A stretch of DNA of 64,000 nt from contig NZ_JAGSPN010000011.1 in NCBI RefSeq assembly GCF_018139685.1, positions 99,548-163,547 on the forward strand. Direction: 5' to 3'. The DNA is from Cognatundibacterium luofuense. GTDB lineage: Bacteria; Pseudomonadota; Gammaproteobacteria; Burkholderiales; Burkholderiaceae_D. Both the position numbers and the translations under genes were made by a program. Positions 35,237 to 44,706 of the stretch are shown here, in pieces (the first letter of the stretch is position 1; each line of letters opens with the position of its first letter). Below the pieces are notes generated by a model. It was not told the DNA's origin, searched no databases, and worked only from the letters and a program-made list of their open reading frames with translations.

Positions 35237-37831
35237 TCAGGCCTGACGGCTGGATTCGAGGAAGTCCTGTGCAAAGCGCTGCAATACGCCACCGGCTTCG
35301 TAAATCGACACTTCTTCCGCTGTATCCAGACGGCAGGTCATCGCCACTTCCACACGCTCACCGTTTTTGCGATGGATTACCAGTGTCAGATCCGCACGCG
35401 GTTTGCGCTCGCCAATCACGTCATAGGTTTCCGTACCGTCCAGATTCAGAGTCAGGCGGTTCACACCCGGTTTGAATTCCAGCGGCAGTACGCCCATACC
35501 AATCAGATTGGTGCGGTGAATGCGCTCAAAACCTTCGGCTGCAATCACTTCCACGCCCGCCAGACGTACACCTTTGGCCGCCCAGTCACGCGAAGAACCC
35601 TGACCATAATCGGCACCGGCCACGATAATCAGTGGCTGTTTGCGTTCCATGTAGGTTTCAATCGCTTCCCACATACGGGTGACTTTACCTTCCGGCTCAA
35701 TGCGTGCCAGCGAACCGGCGCGCACTTTACCTTCGGCATCACGCACCATTTCGTTTTTCAGCGTCGGATTCGCAAAGGTGGCGCGCTGTGCTGTCAGGTG
35801 ATCGCCGCGGTGGGTTGCGTAAGAATTGAAATCTTCTTCCGGCAAACCCATTTTCGCCAGATATTCACCGGCAGCGGAATCCGGCAGAATCGCATTCGAT
35901 GGCGACAAGTGATCAGTGGTGATGTTATCGCCGAGCACCGCCAGCGGACGCATGCCCTTCATGGTGCGCTCACCAGCCAGTGCGCCTTCCCAGTACGGCG
36001 GACGGCGGATGTAAGTCGATGGTGCACGCCAGTCATACAGTGGCGGAACACTGGCTGCTTGTTCAGTCTGGATAGCAAACATTGGCTCATACACCTGACG
36101 GAACATTTCCGGCTTCACGGCTTTACGTACCAGCGCATCAATTTCGGCATCATCCGGCCAGATATCTTTCAGGCGGATTTCCTTGCCGTCCACCACGGTC
36201 AGCACATCTTTTTCGATATCGAAACGGATAGTACCGGCGATAGCATACGCAACGACCAGTGGTGGCGATGCGAGGAAAGCTTGTTTTGCATACGGATGGA
36301 TACGGCCGTCAAAGTTACGGTTACCCGATAACACGGCGGTTGCGTACAGATCACGGTCGATAATTTCCTGCTGGATCACCGGATCCAGCGCACCGGACAT
36401 ACCGTTACACGAAGTACATGCATAAGCCACGACGCCGAAGCCCAGTTTTTCGAGCTCTGGCAACAAACCGGCTTCCTGCAGATACAGGGTCACGGCCTTC
36501 GATCCAGGTGCCAGCGAGGTTTTCACCCAGGGCTGACGTACCAGACCGAGACGATTTGCGTTACGCGCCAGCAAGCCGGCGGCAATCACGTTACGCGGAT
36601 TAGAGGTGTTGGTGCAGCTGGTAATCGCAGCAATAATCACTGCACCATCCGGCATTTTGCCCTCTTCTTTTTGCCACGCAGCAGCGATGCCACGGCTAGC
36701 CAGATCGGAGGTTGGCAGACGTGCATGCGGATTGGAAGGACCTGCCATATTACGCACCACCGTGGACAGATCAAACTGCAGTACGCGTTCGTATTCTGCA
36801 TTCACCAGTGCGTCTGACCATAAACCAGCCGCTTTGGCATAGGTTTCCACCAGCGCGACCTGTTCGTCGCTGCGGCCGGTCAGTTTCAGGTAATCGATGG
36901 TTTGCTGATCGATGCTGAACATCGCTGCTGTCGCACCGTATTCCGGTGCCATGTTGGAAATCGTGGCACGGTCACCCAGTGTCAGTGCAGCAGCACCGGC
37001 GCCGTAAAATTCCAGATATGCGCCAACCACTTTGGATTTACGCAGGAACTCAGTTAGCGCCAGCACGATATCGGTGGCGGTGATGCCTGCTGCAGGTTTG
37101 CCCTGCAATTCAACGCCGACGATGTCCGGCAAACGCATCCATGAAGCGCGGCCCAGCATTACATTTTCTGCTTCCAGACCACCAACGCCGATCGCAATCA
37201 CACCCAGCGCATCCACATGCGGCGTATGACTGTCGGTACCGACCAGCGTGTCGGGATAAGCGACGCCGTCCTGAGCATGAATCACCGGCGACATGCGTTC
37301 CAGATTAATCTGATGCATGATGCCGTTACCCGGCGGAATCACGTCCACGTTTTTAAACGCTTGTTTGGTCCAGTTAATAAAGTGGAAGCGGTCTTCGTTA
37401 CGACGGTCTTCAATCGCACGGTTTTTTTCAAATGCCTGCGGATCAAAGCCACCGCATTCAACAGCCAGCGAGTGATCCACGATCAGTTGCACCGGCACGA
37501 CCGGATTTACTTTTGCCGGATCACCACCCTGCTCTGCAATCGCATCACGCAAACCAGCGAGATCGACCAGCGCAGTTTGTCCGAGAATATCGTGGCAGAC
37601 CACGCGGGCCGGAAACCACGGAAAGTCCAGATCGCGCTTGCGTTCAATCAGCTGACGTAAAGAATCGGTCAGCGTCGCCGGGTCACAGCGGCGTACCAGA
37701 TTTTCAGCCAGTACACGTGAGGTGTATGGCAGCTTGTCGTAGGATCCTGCCTGTATCGCTTCCACTGCGGCGCGCGCATTGAAAAATTCCAGTGCGGTGC
37801 CCGGGAGCGCTTGACGGTATTGGGTATTCAT
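35237..37831 (-). CDS. acnD: 2-Methylcitrate dehydratase AcnD (Fe/S-dependent)
   Basis: Aconitase-superfamily enzyme that with PrpF replaces PrpD in dehydrating 2-methylcitrate. It is 864 residues long, shorter than AcnA (about 890-900), with the substrate-binding VGTDSHTPHVDALGV, the cluster cysteines in SCTNTSNP and ACTSCNGMSG, and the C-terminal swivel domain with DYGQGSSRDWAAKGVRLAGVEVIAAEGFERIHRTNLIGMGVLP. AGGTGAAGG lies right before the ATG. The neighbouring prpF and prpC settle the AcnD call over AcnA. Confidence 0.97.
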   Translation of the reverse strand: MNTQYRQALPGTALEFFNARAAVEAIQAGSYDKLPYTSRVLAENLVRRCDPATLTDSLRQLIERKRDLDFPWFPARVVCHDILGQTALVDLAGLRDAIAEQGGDPAKVNPVVPVQLIVDHSLAVECGGFDPQAFEKNRAIEDRRNEDRFHFINWTKQAFKNVDVIPPGNGIMHQINLERMSPVIHAQDGVAYPDTLVGTDSHTPHVDALGVIAIGVGGLEAENVMLGRASWMRLPDIVGVELQGKPAAGITATDIVLALTEFLRKSKVVGAYLEFYGAGAAALTLGDRATISNMAPEYGATAAMFSIDQQTIDYLKLTGRSDEQVALVETYAKAAGLWSDALVNAEYERVLQFDLSTVVRNMAGPSNPHARLPTSDLASRGIAAAWQKEEGKMPDGAVIIAAITSCTNTSNPRNVIAAGLLARNANRLGLVRQPWVKTSLAPGSKAVTLYLQEAGLLPELEKLGFGVVAYACTSCNGMSGALDPVIQQEIIDRDLYATAVLSGNRNFDGRIHPYAKQAFLASPPLVVAYAIAGTIRFDIEKDVLTVVDGKEIRLKDIWPDDAEIDALVRKAVKPEMFRQVYEPMFAIQTEQAASVPPLYDWRAPSTYIRRPPYWEGALAGERTMKGMRPLAVLGDNITTDHLSPSNAILPDSAAGEYLAKMGLPEEDFNSYATHRGDHLTAQRATFANPTLKNEMVRDAEGKVRAGSLARIEPEGKVTRMWEAIETYMERKQPLIIVAGADYGQGSSRDWAAKGVRLAGVEVIAAEGFERIHRTNLIGMGVLPLEFKPGVNRLTLNLDGTETYDVIGERKPRADLTLVIHRKNGERVEVAMTCRLDTAEEVSIYEAGGVLQRFAQDFLESSRQA

Positions 37832-37881
37832 CCTTCACCTGTTATGAAGAAGGCGGTATCGCGCACGATACCGCCGTAGTG

Positions 37882-38364
37882 TTAATGTTGCGTCAGATTC
37901 AGCTTGAAGCCGATATGAGAATCCGTAAAGCCCAGTGCGGTATAGAAACGGTGCGCCTGCTGGCGCTGGCGGTCGCTGGTCAGTTGCACCAGACTGCAAC
38001 CACGTTCCTGCGCAATCCGTATTGCTTCACGGATCAGCTCACTGCCGTATCCTTTGCTGCGCAATGCTGATGCAATGCGTACGGCTTCAATCAGCGCACG
38101 GGTTGCACCACAGCGAGACAGCCCGGGAATGAAAGTCAGTTGCAGCATGCCAATCACTTCCTGCTGCAGTTCTGCCACCAGCAAGTACTGATTCGCATCG
38201 CTGGCGATGCGTTCAAATGCAGCACGATAAACCGGATCTTCTGAACCGACGCCTTCACGGTTTTTTCCTAGCGTGTCATCGGCCAGCAGCGCCAGCAGGC
38301 GCGGCAAATCTTCGGCACGCGCCTGCCGGAATGTCAGCACGGATGTTGACGTATTCTCTGTCAT
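37882..38364 (-). CDS. GNAT-family N-acetyltransferase within the prp operon
   Basis: A 160-residue GNAT acetyltransferase. The acetyl-CoA loop is SALRSKGYGSELIREAIR (about residue 105-122) and the C-terminal half has the AHRFYTALGF motif of the fold. The start MTENTSTSV at 38364 is chosen so that it follows the prpC stop by 13 bp; an upstream start would overlap prpC. Its position between prpC and acnD suggests co-transcription with the methylcitrate genes. Acetylation or propionylation of a cycle enzyme or of a toxic intermediate is a possible role but nothing in the sequence shows it. Confidence 0.87.
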   Translation of the reverse strand: MTENTSTSVLTFRQARAEDLPRLLALLADDTLGKNREGVGSEDPVYRAAFERIASDANQYLLVAELQQEVIGMLQLTFIPGLSRCGATRALIEAVRIASALRSKGYGSELIREAIRIAQERGCSLVQLTSDRQRQQAHRFYTALGFTDSHIGFKLNLTQH

Positions 38365-38377
38365 TACCGATGCTGGC

Positions 38378-39532
38378 TTATTTACGTTCCTGAATCGGCA
38401 CAAATTTCAGATCTTCCGGGCCAACATAATTGGCGCTAGGACGAATGATCTTGTTGTCGATACGTTGTTCGATAATGTGAGCCGCCCAGCCGGAAGTACG
38501 GGCAATCACGAACAATGGTGTAAACATCGCGGTCGGCACACCCATCATGTGATATGAAACAGCAGAGAACCAGTCCAGGTTCGGGAACATTTTCTTAATA
38601 TCCCACATTACAGTTTCCAGACGCTCCGCGATATCAAACATTTTTGTCGAACCTGCTTCTTCCGACAATTGACGCGCGACTTCTTTAATCACTTTGTTAC
38701 GCGGATCAGAAATGGTGTACACAGGGTGACCAAAGCCAATCACCACTTCTTTATTTTCAACACGTTTGCGGATGTCTGCCTCTGCTTCGTCCGGGTTGTC
38801 GTAGCGTTTCTGAATCTCAAATGCCACTTCATTCGCGCCACCGTGTTTCGGGCCGCGCAAGGCACCAATCGCGCCGGTGATGGCAGAGTGCATGTCGGAA
38901 CCGGTACCGGAAATCACACGGCCTGTGAAAGTGGATGCATTGAACTCATGCTCTGCATACAGAATCAGCGATGTATGCATCGCTTTCACCCAGGAATCAG
39001 AAGGTTTTACACCGTGCAGCAAGTGCAGGAAATGGCCGCCGATAGATTCATCATCAGTTTCCACTTCAATACGTTTGCCATTGTGGCTGTAGTGATACCA
39101 GTACAGCAGCATAGAACCGAGCGATGCCATCAGACGGTCAGCGATATCACGCGCACCCGGAGTGTTGTGATCATCTTTCTCCGGCAGTGCGCAACCCAGT
39201 GCGGAAACACCGGTACGCATCACGTCCATAGGGTGCGATGCTGCTGGCAGGCATTCCAGTACGGCTTTGACGCTGGCTGGCAAGCCGCGCAGGGATTTCA
39301 GTTTGCCTTTGTAGGCAGCCAGTTCTGCCTGTGTCGGCAGTTTGCCATGCACCAGTAAATGCGCGATTTCTTCGAATTCGCAAGCATCTGCCACGTCCAG
39401 AATGTCATAACCGCGATAGTGCAAATCATTACCGCTGCGTCCAACGGTACACAATGCGGTATTACCGGCCGTCACACCCGACAGGGCAACGGATTTCTTT
39501 GGTTTGAATGTGCTGGTTGTTTCGGTTGACAT
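38378..39532 (-). CDS. prpC: 2-Methylcitrate synthase PrpC
   Basis: Condenses propionyl-CoA with oxaloacetate to 2-methylcitrate. The 384-residue protein has citrate-synthase-fold motifs with the catalytic histidines and aspartate: [29 protein letters not shown] and [14 protein letters not shown]; the short N-terminus and size favour PrpC over housekeeping GltA. AGGAG is 7 bp before the chosen ATG (MSTETTSTF); ten upstream open codons are discarded. Second gene of the operon, 61 bp after prpB. Confidence 0.97.
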   Translation of the reverse strand: MSTETTSTFKPKKSVALSGVTAGNTALCTVGRSGNDLHYRGYDILDVADACEFEEIAHLLVHGKLPTQAELAAYKGKLKSLRGLPASVKAVLECLPAASHPMDVMRTGVSALGCALPEKDDHNTPGARDIADRLMASLGSMLLYWYHYSHNGKRIEVETDDESIGGHFLHLLHGVKPSDSWVKAMHTSLILYAEHEFNASTFTGRVISGTGSDMHSAITGAIGALRGPKHGGANEVAFEIQKRYDNPDEAEADIRKRVENKEVVIGFGHPVYTISDPRNKVIKEVARQLSEEAGSTKMFDIAERLETVMWDIKKMFPNLDWFSAVSYHMMGVPTAMFTPLFVIARTSGWAAHIIEQRIDNKIIRPSANYVGPEDLKFVPIQERK

Positions 39533-39593
39533 GATGTATCTCCTGAATATGAAGGTCAGCAAGCCGCTGCCCTGTTAAGCATTGTTATGATGA

Positions 39594-40484
39594 TTATTTA
39601 GATTTTTGCTGAGCAAACAGCGCATCCAGATGCTGTTCAAACGCATGGTAGTTAATGCGCTCATACAGTTCTGCACGGGTTTGCATAGTGTCGACCACAT
39701 TCTTTTGCGTACCATCACGGCGAATTGCGGTATAAACATTTTCTGCGGCTTTGTTCATGGCGCGGAATGCAGACAGCGGATACAGCACCAGACTGACATC
39801 AGCCGATTTCAGTTCTTCCGTGGTGAACAGCGGTGTGGAACCGAATTCGGTGATGTTCGCAAGCACTGGCACTTTGACTGCATTCGAAAACTGTTTGTAC
39901 ATAGACAGTTCTGTCATCGCTTCCGGGAAAATCATATCGGCACCGGCTTCAACGCAAGCCAGAGCGCGGTCAATCGCCGCATCCAGACCTTCGACTGCCA
40001 GCGCATCAGTACGTGCCATGATGACGAAATTGTCGTCAGTACGCGCATCCACTGCCGCTTTAATACGGTCAACCATTTCCTGCTTGCTGACGATTTCTTT
40101 ACCCGGACGGTGGCCGCAGCGTTTTGCGCCGACCTGATCTTCAATGTGCATCGCCGCAGCGCCGAACTTGATCATAGATTTCACGGTACGTGCCACGTTA
40201 AAGGCGGACGAGCCGAAACCGGTGTCCACGTCCACCAGCAAAGGCAGATCGCACACGTCGGTGATACGGCGCACATCGGTCAGCACATCATCCAGACTGG
40301 AAATACCCAGATCCGGCAAACCCAGCGAACCGGCTGCCACACCGCCACCGGACAGATAAATTGCTTTAAAACCGGCACGTTTTGCCAGCAAAGCATGGTT
40401 TGCATTGATTGCGCCAACCACCTGTAACGGGGATTCTTCCTGTACTGCTTTACGGAAAGCAGCGCCTGCAGAATATTGAGCCAT
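39594..40484 (-). CDS. prpB: 2-Methylisocitrate lyase PrpB
   Basis: Cleaves 2-methylisocitrate to pyruvate and succinate. The 296-residue enzyme shows the isocitrate-lyase-superfamily motifs [26 protein letters not shown] with metal-binding aspartates, [15 protein letters not shown] carrying the catalytic KRCGH loop, and [11 protein letters not shown]. The start [10 protein letters not shown] follows AGAGGA; 31 upstream open codons are discarded. It is the first gene of the leftward prpBC-GNAT-acnD-prpF operon, 66 bp downstream of an exact sigma-54 promoter. Confidence 0.97.
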   Translation of the reverse strand: MAQYSAGAAFRKAVQEESPLQVVGAINANHALLAKRAGFKAIYLSGGGVAAGSLGLPDLGISSLDDVLTDVRRITDVCDLPLLVDVDTGFGSSAFNVARTVKSMIKFGAAAMHIEDQVGAKRCGHRPGKEIVSKQEMVDRIKAAVDARTDDNFVIMARTDALAVEGLDAAIDRALACVEAGADMIFPEAMTELSMYKQFSNAVKVPVLANITEFGSTPLFTTEELKSADVSLVLYPLSAFRAMNKAAENVYTAIRRDGTQKNVVDTMQTRAELYERINYHAFEQHLDALFAQQKSK

Positions 40485-40549
40485 AGATCCTCTCTGAGCT
40501 TGAAGTGAATTCGGACCAGCCTGAAATGCAGCTGGCGTTGCTGTCGTAT

Positions 40550-40565
40550 TGCAAAGCCTGTGCCA
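40550..40565 (-). promoter_or_regulatory. Sigma-54 promoter of the prpB operon
   Basis: On the minus strand TGGCAC-AGGCT-TTGCA, an exact match to the -24/-12 consensus TGGCAC-N5-TTGCW. It points at prpB, with the -12 element 66 bp from the start codon. PrpR, encoded divergently, is a sigma-54 activator, which fits. Confidence 0.9.
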
Positions 40566-40687
40566 GTGTTGCTGCACGACTGCCAGTGCTCTCAGAGCTT
40601 AGGCAAAAATCCTGTTATTTCAATGTGTTAGCGCAAGCTTAGCGATCGTGCCTGCGAAATATCCGCTAGCAACGGATATAAAACCAT

Positions 40688-40719
40688 GTTTCAATACGAA
40701 ACAGACATTTCAACTGAAA
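40688..40719. promoter_or_regulatory. Two palindromes, candidate PrpR binding sites
   Basis: GTTTCAATACGAAAC (40688-40702, a GTTTC-N5-GAAAC palindrome) and TTTCAACTGAAA (40708-40719). They lie about 125-165 bp upstream of the sigma-54 promoter, the usual distance for an enhancer-type activator, and overlap the prpR leader, which would allow autoregulation. A further inverted repeat ATATCCG/CGGATAT is at 40659-40679. Confidence 0.6.
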
Positions 40720-40735
40720 CAAAAGTGAAACATCA

Positions 40736-42358
40736 ATGAAACATCAGGGCAATTTCACCGACACCGACAAGCCAGTCATCTGGACAGTATCGATTTCACG
40801 CCTGTTTGACATGTTCCGTGATCTGACGCCGGAATATGACGCGCTGGCCGATATCGAACCAATACAACTGGGCTTTGAAGAAGCGGTACAACATATCCGC
40901 GAGCGTTTGCAAACCGAGCGCTGTGATGCGGTGATTGCGGCCGGTTCCAACGGTGCGTATCTGAAAAGCCGCTTGCCGGTACCTGTGATACTCGCCAAGG
41001 CCAGCGGCTTCGATGTCATGCAAGCCTTATCCAGAGCGCGCCGTGTCAGTGAGCAGATCGGCCTGATCACTTATCAGGAAGCGATGCCGGAGCTATCCGA
41101 TTTCAAGGAAACCTTCGGTTTGTCAGTAGAACAGCGCACCTATCTGACGCAGGAAGATGCGCGCGCCCAGATCAGCGAACTGAAGGCACGCGGTATTCGT
41201 GTGGTGGTCGGCGCGGGTCTGATCACGGATCTGACCGAAGAAGCCGGACTGACCGGTATTTTTGTGTATTCGTCCGCATCCATACGAAAAGCATTTGACG
41301 ATGCGATTGAAATTGCCCGCCTGACGCGGCGCGACTGGGGGCCAGCGTCCACAACCCGTCGCGGCAGCCGCTCCGCACAACAACAAGGCTTGCAAGCGCT
41401 GCGCGGTGAATCAGACACCATGCAGCAAATCCGTCAGCAATTACGTTTATTTGCGCGTTCACCGGCCCCTGTTTTGTTACAAGGTGAAACAGGCACCGGC
41501 AAGGAACTGGCGGCCCGCGCTATCCATCAGGAAAGCCCGCGCAGACATGGCCCCTTCGTCGCGATCAATTGCGGTGCGATCGCAGAAAATCTGCTGGAAT
41601 CCGAATTATTCGGCTATGAAGAAGGTGCATTTACCGGTTCCAAACGCGGCGGTCATGCCGGTTTGATTGAAGCGGCAAATAAAGGGACACTGTTTCTGGA
41701 TGAAATCGGTGAAATGCCTTTGCATCTGCAAACGCGGTTGTTACGGGTGCTGGAAGAAAAGGAAGTGATACGGGTTGGTGGCGTGAAACCTTCACCGGTG
41801 GATCTGCGCATTATCAGCGCCACTCACTGCCATCTGGAACAGCAGATACAACAACATCAGTTCCGTTCTGACTTGTTTTACCGGCTGGCTGTGTTGCGCG
41901 CCACCATGCCTGCCCTGCGCGAACATGCTGACGATGTGCCGGCGCTCGCCACCTGGCATCTGAAGCATGCACTGGCGGCGCTCGGCGCCAGCCCGCACCG
42001 CAATCTGGAGGCAGAAATGCAGAGTTGCCGCAGCTTACTGATGCAGTATGCGTGGCCCGGTAATGCGCGCGAGTTAAGAAATTTTATGGAAAGACTGGCG
42101 CTGTATCTGACGGATGAGCCACTGCAAGCGATCAGCCCGGCATTCATGGCAAGAGTCATTCCTGAGTTCGGATTGCACAACGGTCAAGATGTGCAATTGA
42201 TAAAGAATGTCAAAAAACCTGAGTTTTCATTTCCACATGGAAATGTTTCACATGATGTTGCAGACATCCTTACGATGTTCGGCAATAATCGGGATGCAGC
42301 AGCAGCTTTTCTCGGGATCAGCCGTACCACTTTATGGCGGAGGCTGAAGGGAAAATGA
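40736..42358 (+). CDS. prpR: Sigma-54-dependent propionate regulator PrpR
   Basis: Activator of the methylcitrate operon. The 540-residue protein has an N-terminal PrpR_N sensory domain (about 10-190, with [21 protein letters not shown]) that binds 2-methylcitrate in Salmonella, a central AAA+ domain with Walker A GETGTGKE near residue 250 and the sigma-54 contact loop GAFTG near residue 297, and a C-terminal Fis-type helix-turn-helix ([21 protein letters not shown]). Divergent from prpB with the promoter and operators described between them. It is followed 121 bp later by a response regulator gene on the same strand, which looks like a separate unit. Confidence 0.96.
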   Translation: MKHQGNFTDTDKPVIWTVSISRLFDMFRDLTPEYDALADIEPIQLGFEEAVQHIRERLQTERCDAVIAAGSNGAYLKSRLPVPVILAKASGFDVMQALSRARRVSEQIGLITYQEAMPELSDFKETFGLSVEQRTYLTQEDARAQISELKARGIRVVVGAGLITDLTEEAGLTGIFVYSSASIRKAFDDAIEIARLTRRDWGPASTTRRGSRSAQQQGLQALRGESDTMQQIRQQLRLFARSPAPVLLQGETGTGKELAARAIHQESPRRHGPFVAINCGAIAENLLESELFGYEEGAFTGSKRGGHAGLIEAANKGTLFLDEIGEMPLHLQTRLLRVLEEKEVIRVGGVKPSPVDLRIISATHCHLEQQIQQHQFRSDLFYRLAVLRATMPALREHADDVPALATWHLKHALAALGASPHRNLEAEMQSCRSLLMQYAWPGNARELRNFMERLALYLTDEPLQAISPAFMARVIPEFGLHNGQDVQLIKNVKKPEFSFPHGNVSHDVADILTMFGNNRDAAAAFLGISRTTLWRRLKGK

Positions 42359-42479
42359 ACACTTTTGTCACAAATCCGGATTGACTGTAAGGTACAATGC
42401 AAACGGGATAAAAATGCAGTGATAACAGCGGATTACGCAACTCTCTGCATAACGACTGATAACTACCAAGCATCGTTTC

Positions 42480-42839
42480 ATGAAAAAAATTCTGATTGTT
42501 GACGACAGCAAAGTTTCCCGCATGGTGATTCGCGCCCACATTAAGGCGGTACACCCTGACTGGGAATTTATTGAGGCCGCTACCGGTGATGACGCGATTC
42601 GTATCGCTGCAGAATCCAAACCGGATTACTGCACGATGGACATCAATATGCCCGGCATGCTGGGCACTGATGCCGCTGAAATTATTCTGAAAGATAACCC
42701 GTCGATCCGGATCGCTATTTTTTCAGCGAATGTGCAGGACACCATGCAGGTACGCGCCAATTCGATAGGCACCACCTTTGTGGCCAAACCGGTTACGGAA
42801 AAATCCATCGCTGTTGTGCTTGATTACTTTGCGAGATAA
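42480..42839 (+). CDS. CheY-like single-domain response regulator
   Basis: A 119-residue stand-alone receiver domain. The acidic pair D8-D9, phospho-acceptor D54 (TMDINMPG), S82 and K103 (FVAKPV) are all in place, so it should be phosphorylatable. There is no output domain. It starts a three-gene unit with a CheC-like phosphatase (3 bp later) and a diguanylate cyclase, in which the phosphatase would act on this receiver. The cognate kinase is not in the window. Confidence 0.93.
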   Translation: MKKILIVDDSKVSRMVIRAHIKAVHPDWEFIEAATGDDAIRIAAESKPDYCTMDINMPGMLGTDAAEIILKDNPSIRIAIFSANVQDTMQVRANSIGTTFVAKPVTEKSIAVVLDYFAR

Positions 42840-42842
42840 AAG

Positions 42843-43454
42843 ATGGTACTGCTGAGTGAACTGCATCTTGATGCACTTTCTGAAGTGTTTAACGTCGGCG
42901 CCGGTCGGGCGGCGGCCAGCCTGTCTGAAATCGTCGGCGACGAAGTCAAGTTGTCAGTGCCATCGGTAGAAATCCGGAAATCATCGGATATCGACTTATC
43001 GCAGATGGGCATGCACGGCGACCGTTTCGGCGCAGTGCACCAGACATTCAGCGGATCGTTTGAGGCAGAGGCGATCCTGTTGTTTACCGAAGATCACGCA
43101 CTGGAAATCGTGCGCGATATGATGGGATCGCAGATCAGTATTGAAGATCTGGCAGAGTTTGAACAGGAAGCCATGTGTGAGCTTGGCAATATCATCCTGA
43201 ATGCCTGCCTGTCTGCCATGGCTGACATGCTGAATATCCCGATGAATTGCTCTCTGCCGGATTACAACATCGCGACGACGGAAGAAATTTTCCGTCGCAT
43301 CAGTGATGATTTTGACCAGCCGTATCTGTTGTTACTGCATATCGATCTGGCAATCGAGAAGCGACATACCGAGGGACATCTGATCTTCCTGCTCAGTTCG
43401 ACCTCGCTGCAGGATCTGATACAGCAGCTGGAGCGATTTTTAGGGGAAATTTAA
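42843..43454 (+). CDS. CheC-like chemotaxis phosphatase
   Basis: A 203-residue protein of the CheC/CheX/FliY class that dephosphorylates CheY-type receivers. Two copies of the E-x2-N catalytic helix are visible: SEVFNVGAGRAAASLSEIVG near residue 12 and CELGNIILNACLSAMADML near residue 115, each followed by a proline at the expected distance. Two sites favour CheC over CheX, which has one. The receiver gene just upstream is the natural substrate. The stop codon overlaps the start of the cyclase gene (1 bp). Confidence 0.87.
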   Translation: MVLLSELHLDALSEVFNVGAGRAAASLSEIVGDEVKLSVPSVEIRKSSDIDLSQMGMHGDRFGAVHQTFSGSFEAEAILLFTEDHALEIVRDMMGSQISIEDLAEFEQEAMCELGNIILNACLSAMADMLNIPMNCSLPDYNIATTEEIFRRISDDFDQPYLLLLHIDLAIEKRHTEGHLIFLLSSTSLQDLIQQLERFLGEI

Positions 43455-44452
43455 TGGCGGCAGAAGTAACCCTGCCTTCAGCGGTAACGATGGCAGATAT
43501 CCTGAACGCAGTCAGTGTTGGTCTGATTGTGGTCGATCAGGATCAGAACGTGGCTTTCTGGAATGGCTGGATTGAAAAACACAGCGGCGTTGCTGCGGCA
43601 GACGCGGTTGGCAAACGTATTGACGAAGCCTTCAGCGAAGCGCCGGGCAAAACTTTCCTGAATGCAATCAGCAACCTGCTGCAGTACCGCCTGCCGGTCG
43701 TGCTATCCAATGCGCTGCACCGCGCGCCCCTGCCCCTGTTCGCCAAGCCTGGCGATCCGGTCAGCAAAGAACGTCTGCATCAGTCAATTACGCTGTCTCC
43801 GCTGGTAATCAATGATCAGGGTTGCTGCCTGATTCAGGTGACTGATGCGACCACGTCGATCAAACGTGAAAAAATTCTGCGTTCGCATTCAGAACTGCTG
43901 CGCAAAGAAGCCACTACAGATGGTCTGACCGGCATTTATAACCGCCGTTTCTTTGACGAACATTTCAAAATTGCGCTGGGCAATTCTCACCGCCAGAACA
44001 CATCGCTGTCCGTGTTTATGGTGGATATCGACTTCTTCAAGGAATACAACGATCACTACGGCCATGTTGCCGGTGACAAAACCCTGATTCAGGTTGCTGC
44101 GACGCTGCGCCGTCAGCTGATGCGTGCCAGCGATGTGGTGGCACGTTTCGGTGGCGAAGAATTTGTACTGATGCTGCCGAATATGGCGGAAGATGCCGCT
44201 TATCGTTTCGCAGAAAAACTGCGTCTGGCGATCTGGGAACTGAATATCCCGCATGAAAAATCCCGGCTTGATCAACGCATCAGTATCAGCGTGGGTTTCA
44301 GCCACTACCAGAAAATGGAAAACACCAACCCTAGTGAATTGCTGAACACCGCTGATCATGCGCTGTATGAAGCGAAACACCGTGGCCGCAATCAGACTTG
44401 CTTTATGGCGCTGCCGCCGCATCCTAACCGTACCAGTTACGCAGCATCCTGA
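43454..44452 (+). CDS. PAS-GGDEF diguanylate cyclase
   Basis: A 332-residue cytoplasmic enzyme predicted to make c-di-GMP from GTP. An N-terminal PAS domain (about 12-125, ILNAVSVGLIVVDQDQNVAFWNGWIEKHSGV) is joined to a GGDEF domain with active-site GGEEF near residue 233 and the inhibitory I-site RASD exactly five residues before it. The linker carries the common KREKILRSHSELLRKEATTDGLTGIYNRRFFDE. No membrane segment. It overlaps the CheC-like gene by 1 bp, so the receiver, phosphatase and cyclase are translationally coupled. Confidence 0.94.
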   Translation: MAAEVTLPSAVTMADILNAVSVGLIVVDQDQNVAFWNGWIEKHSGVAAADAVGKRIDEAFSEAPGKTFLNAISNLLQYRLPVVLSNALHRAPLPLFAKPGDPVSKERLHQSITLSPLVINDQGCCLIQVTDATTSIKREKILRSHSELLRKEATTDGLTGIYNRRFFDEHFKIALGNSHRQNTSLSVFMVDIDFFKEYNDHYGHVAGDKTLIQVAATLRRQLMRASDVVARFGGEEFVLMLPNMAEDAAYRFAEKLRLAIWELNIPHEKSRLDQRISISVGFSHYQKMENTNPSELLNTADHALYEAKHRGRNQTCFMALPPHPNRTSYAAS

Positions 44453-44478
44453 CATCGTTACCAGACACCTGATCTGCA

Positions 44479-44510
44479 AACATGCCCGCTTATGGCGGGC
44501 ATGTTGCTTT
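44479..44510 (+). terminator. Terminator of the signalling operon
   Basis: Perfect stem AACATGCCCGC / GCGGGCATGTT with a 5-nt loop, 27 bp beyond the cyclase stop, followed by a short T tract. Confidence 0.85.
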
Positions 44511-44568
44511 CTGACGCTGTACTTCAGGAATGCTTACGTTCACCTTCATCTATTGCCTCAGAACTGCA

Positions 44569-44668
44569 TTTTCAGGCCCAAATGCGGAGAATGGCATAGC
44601 GAAATGGCGGTCGTCGGCAGAAACTCCGGCTCTCCGAAAATCACAAATGCGGATTCCTGCACAACGAC
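44569..44668 (+). repeat. Convergent-gap repeat, copy 5
   Basis: Fifth copy, same orientation as copy 1, in the gap between the cyclase gene and the convergent unknown gene. Boxes start at 44582 and 44647, 65 bp apart; in this copy the two boxes are most alike (AAATGCGGA in both). Core intact. Confidence 0.85.
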
Positions 44669-44706
44669 CAGCGATTTCCCCACGCCTTCTCAGCCAGTCA
44701 GCCGGT

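Noticed and set aside
35372-36331. 319-codon open frame antisense to acnD
   Set aside because: Shadow of acnD with Arg/His/Phe-rich composition.
39606-40427. 273-codon open frame antisense to prpB
   Set aside because: Shadow of prpB; no ribosome-binding site or family likeness.
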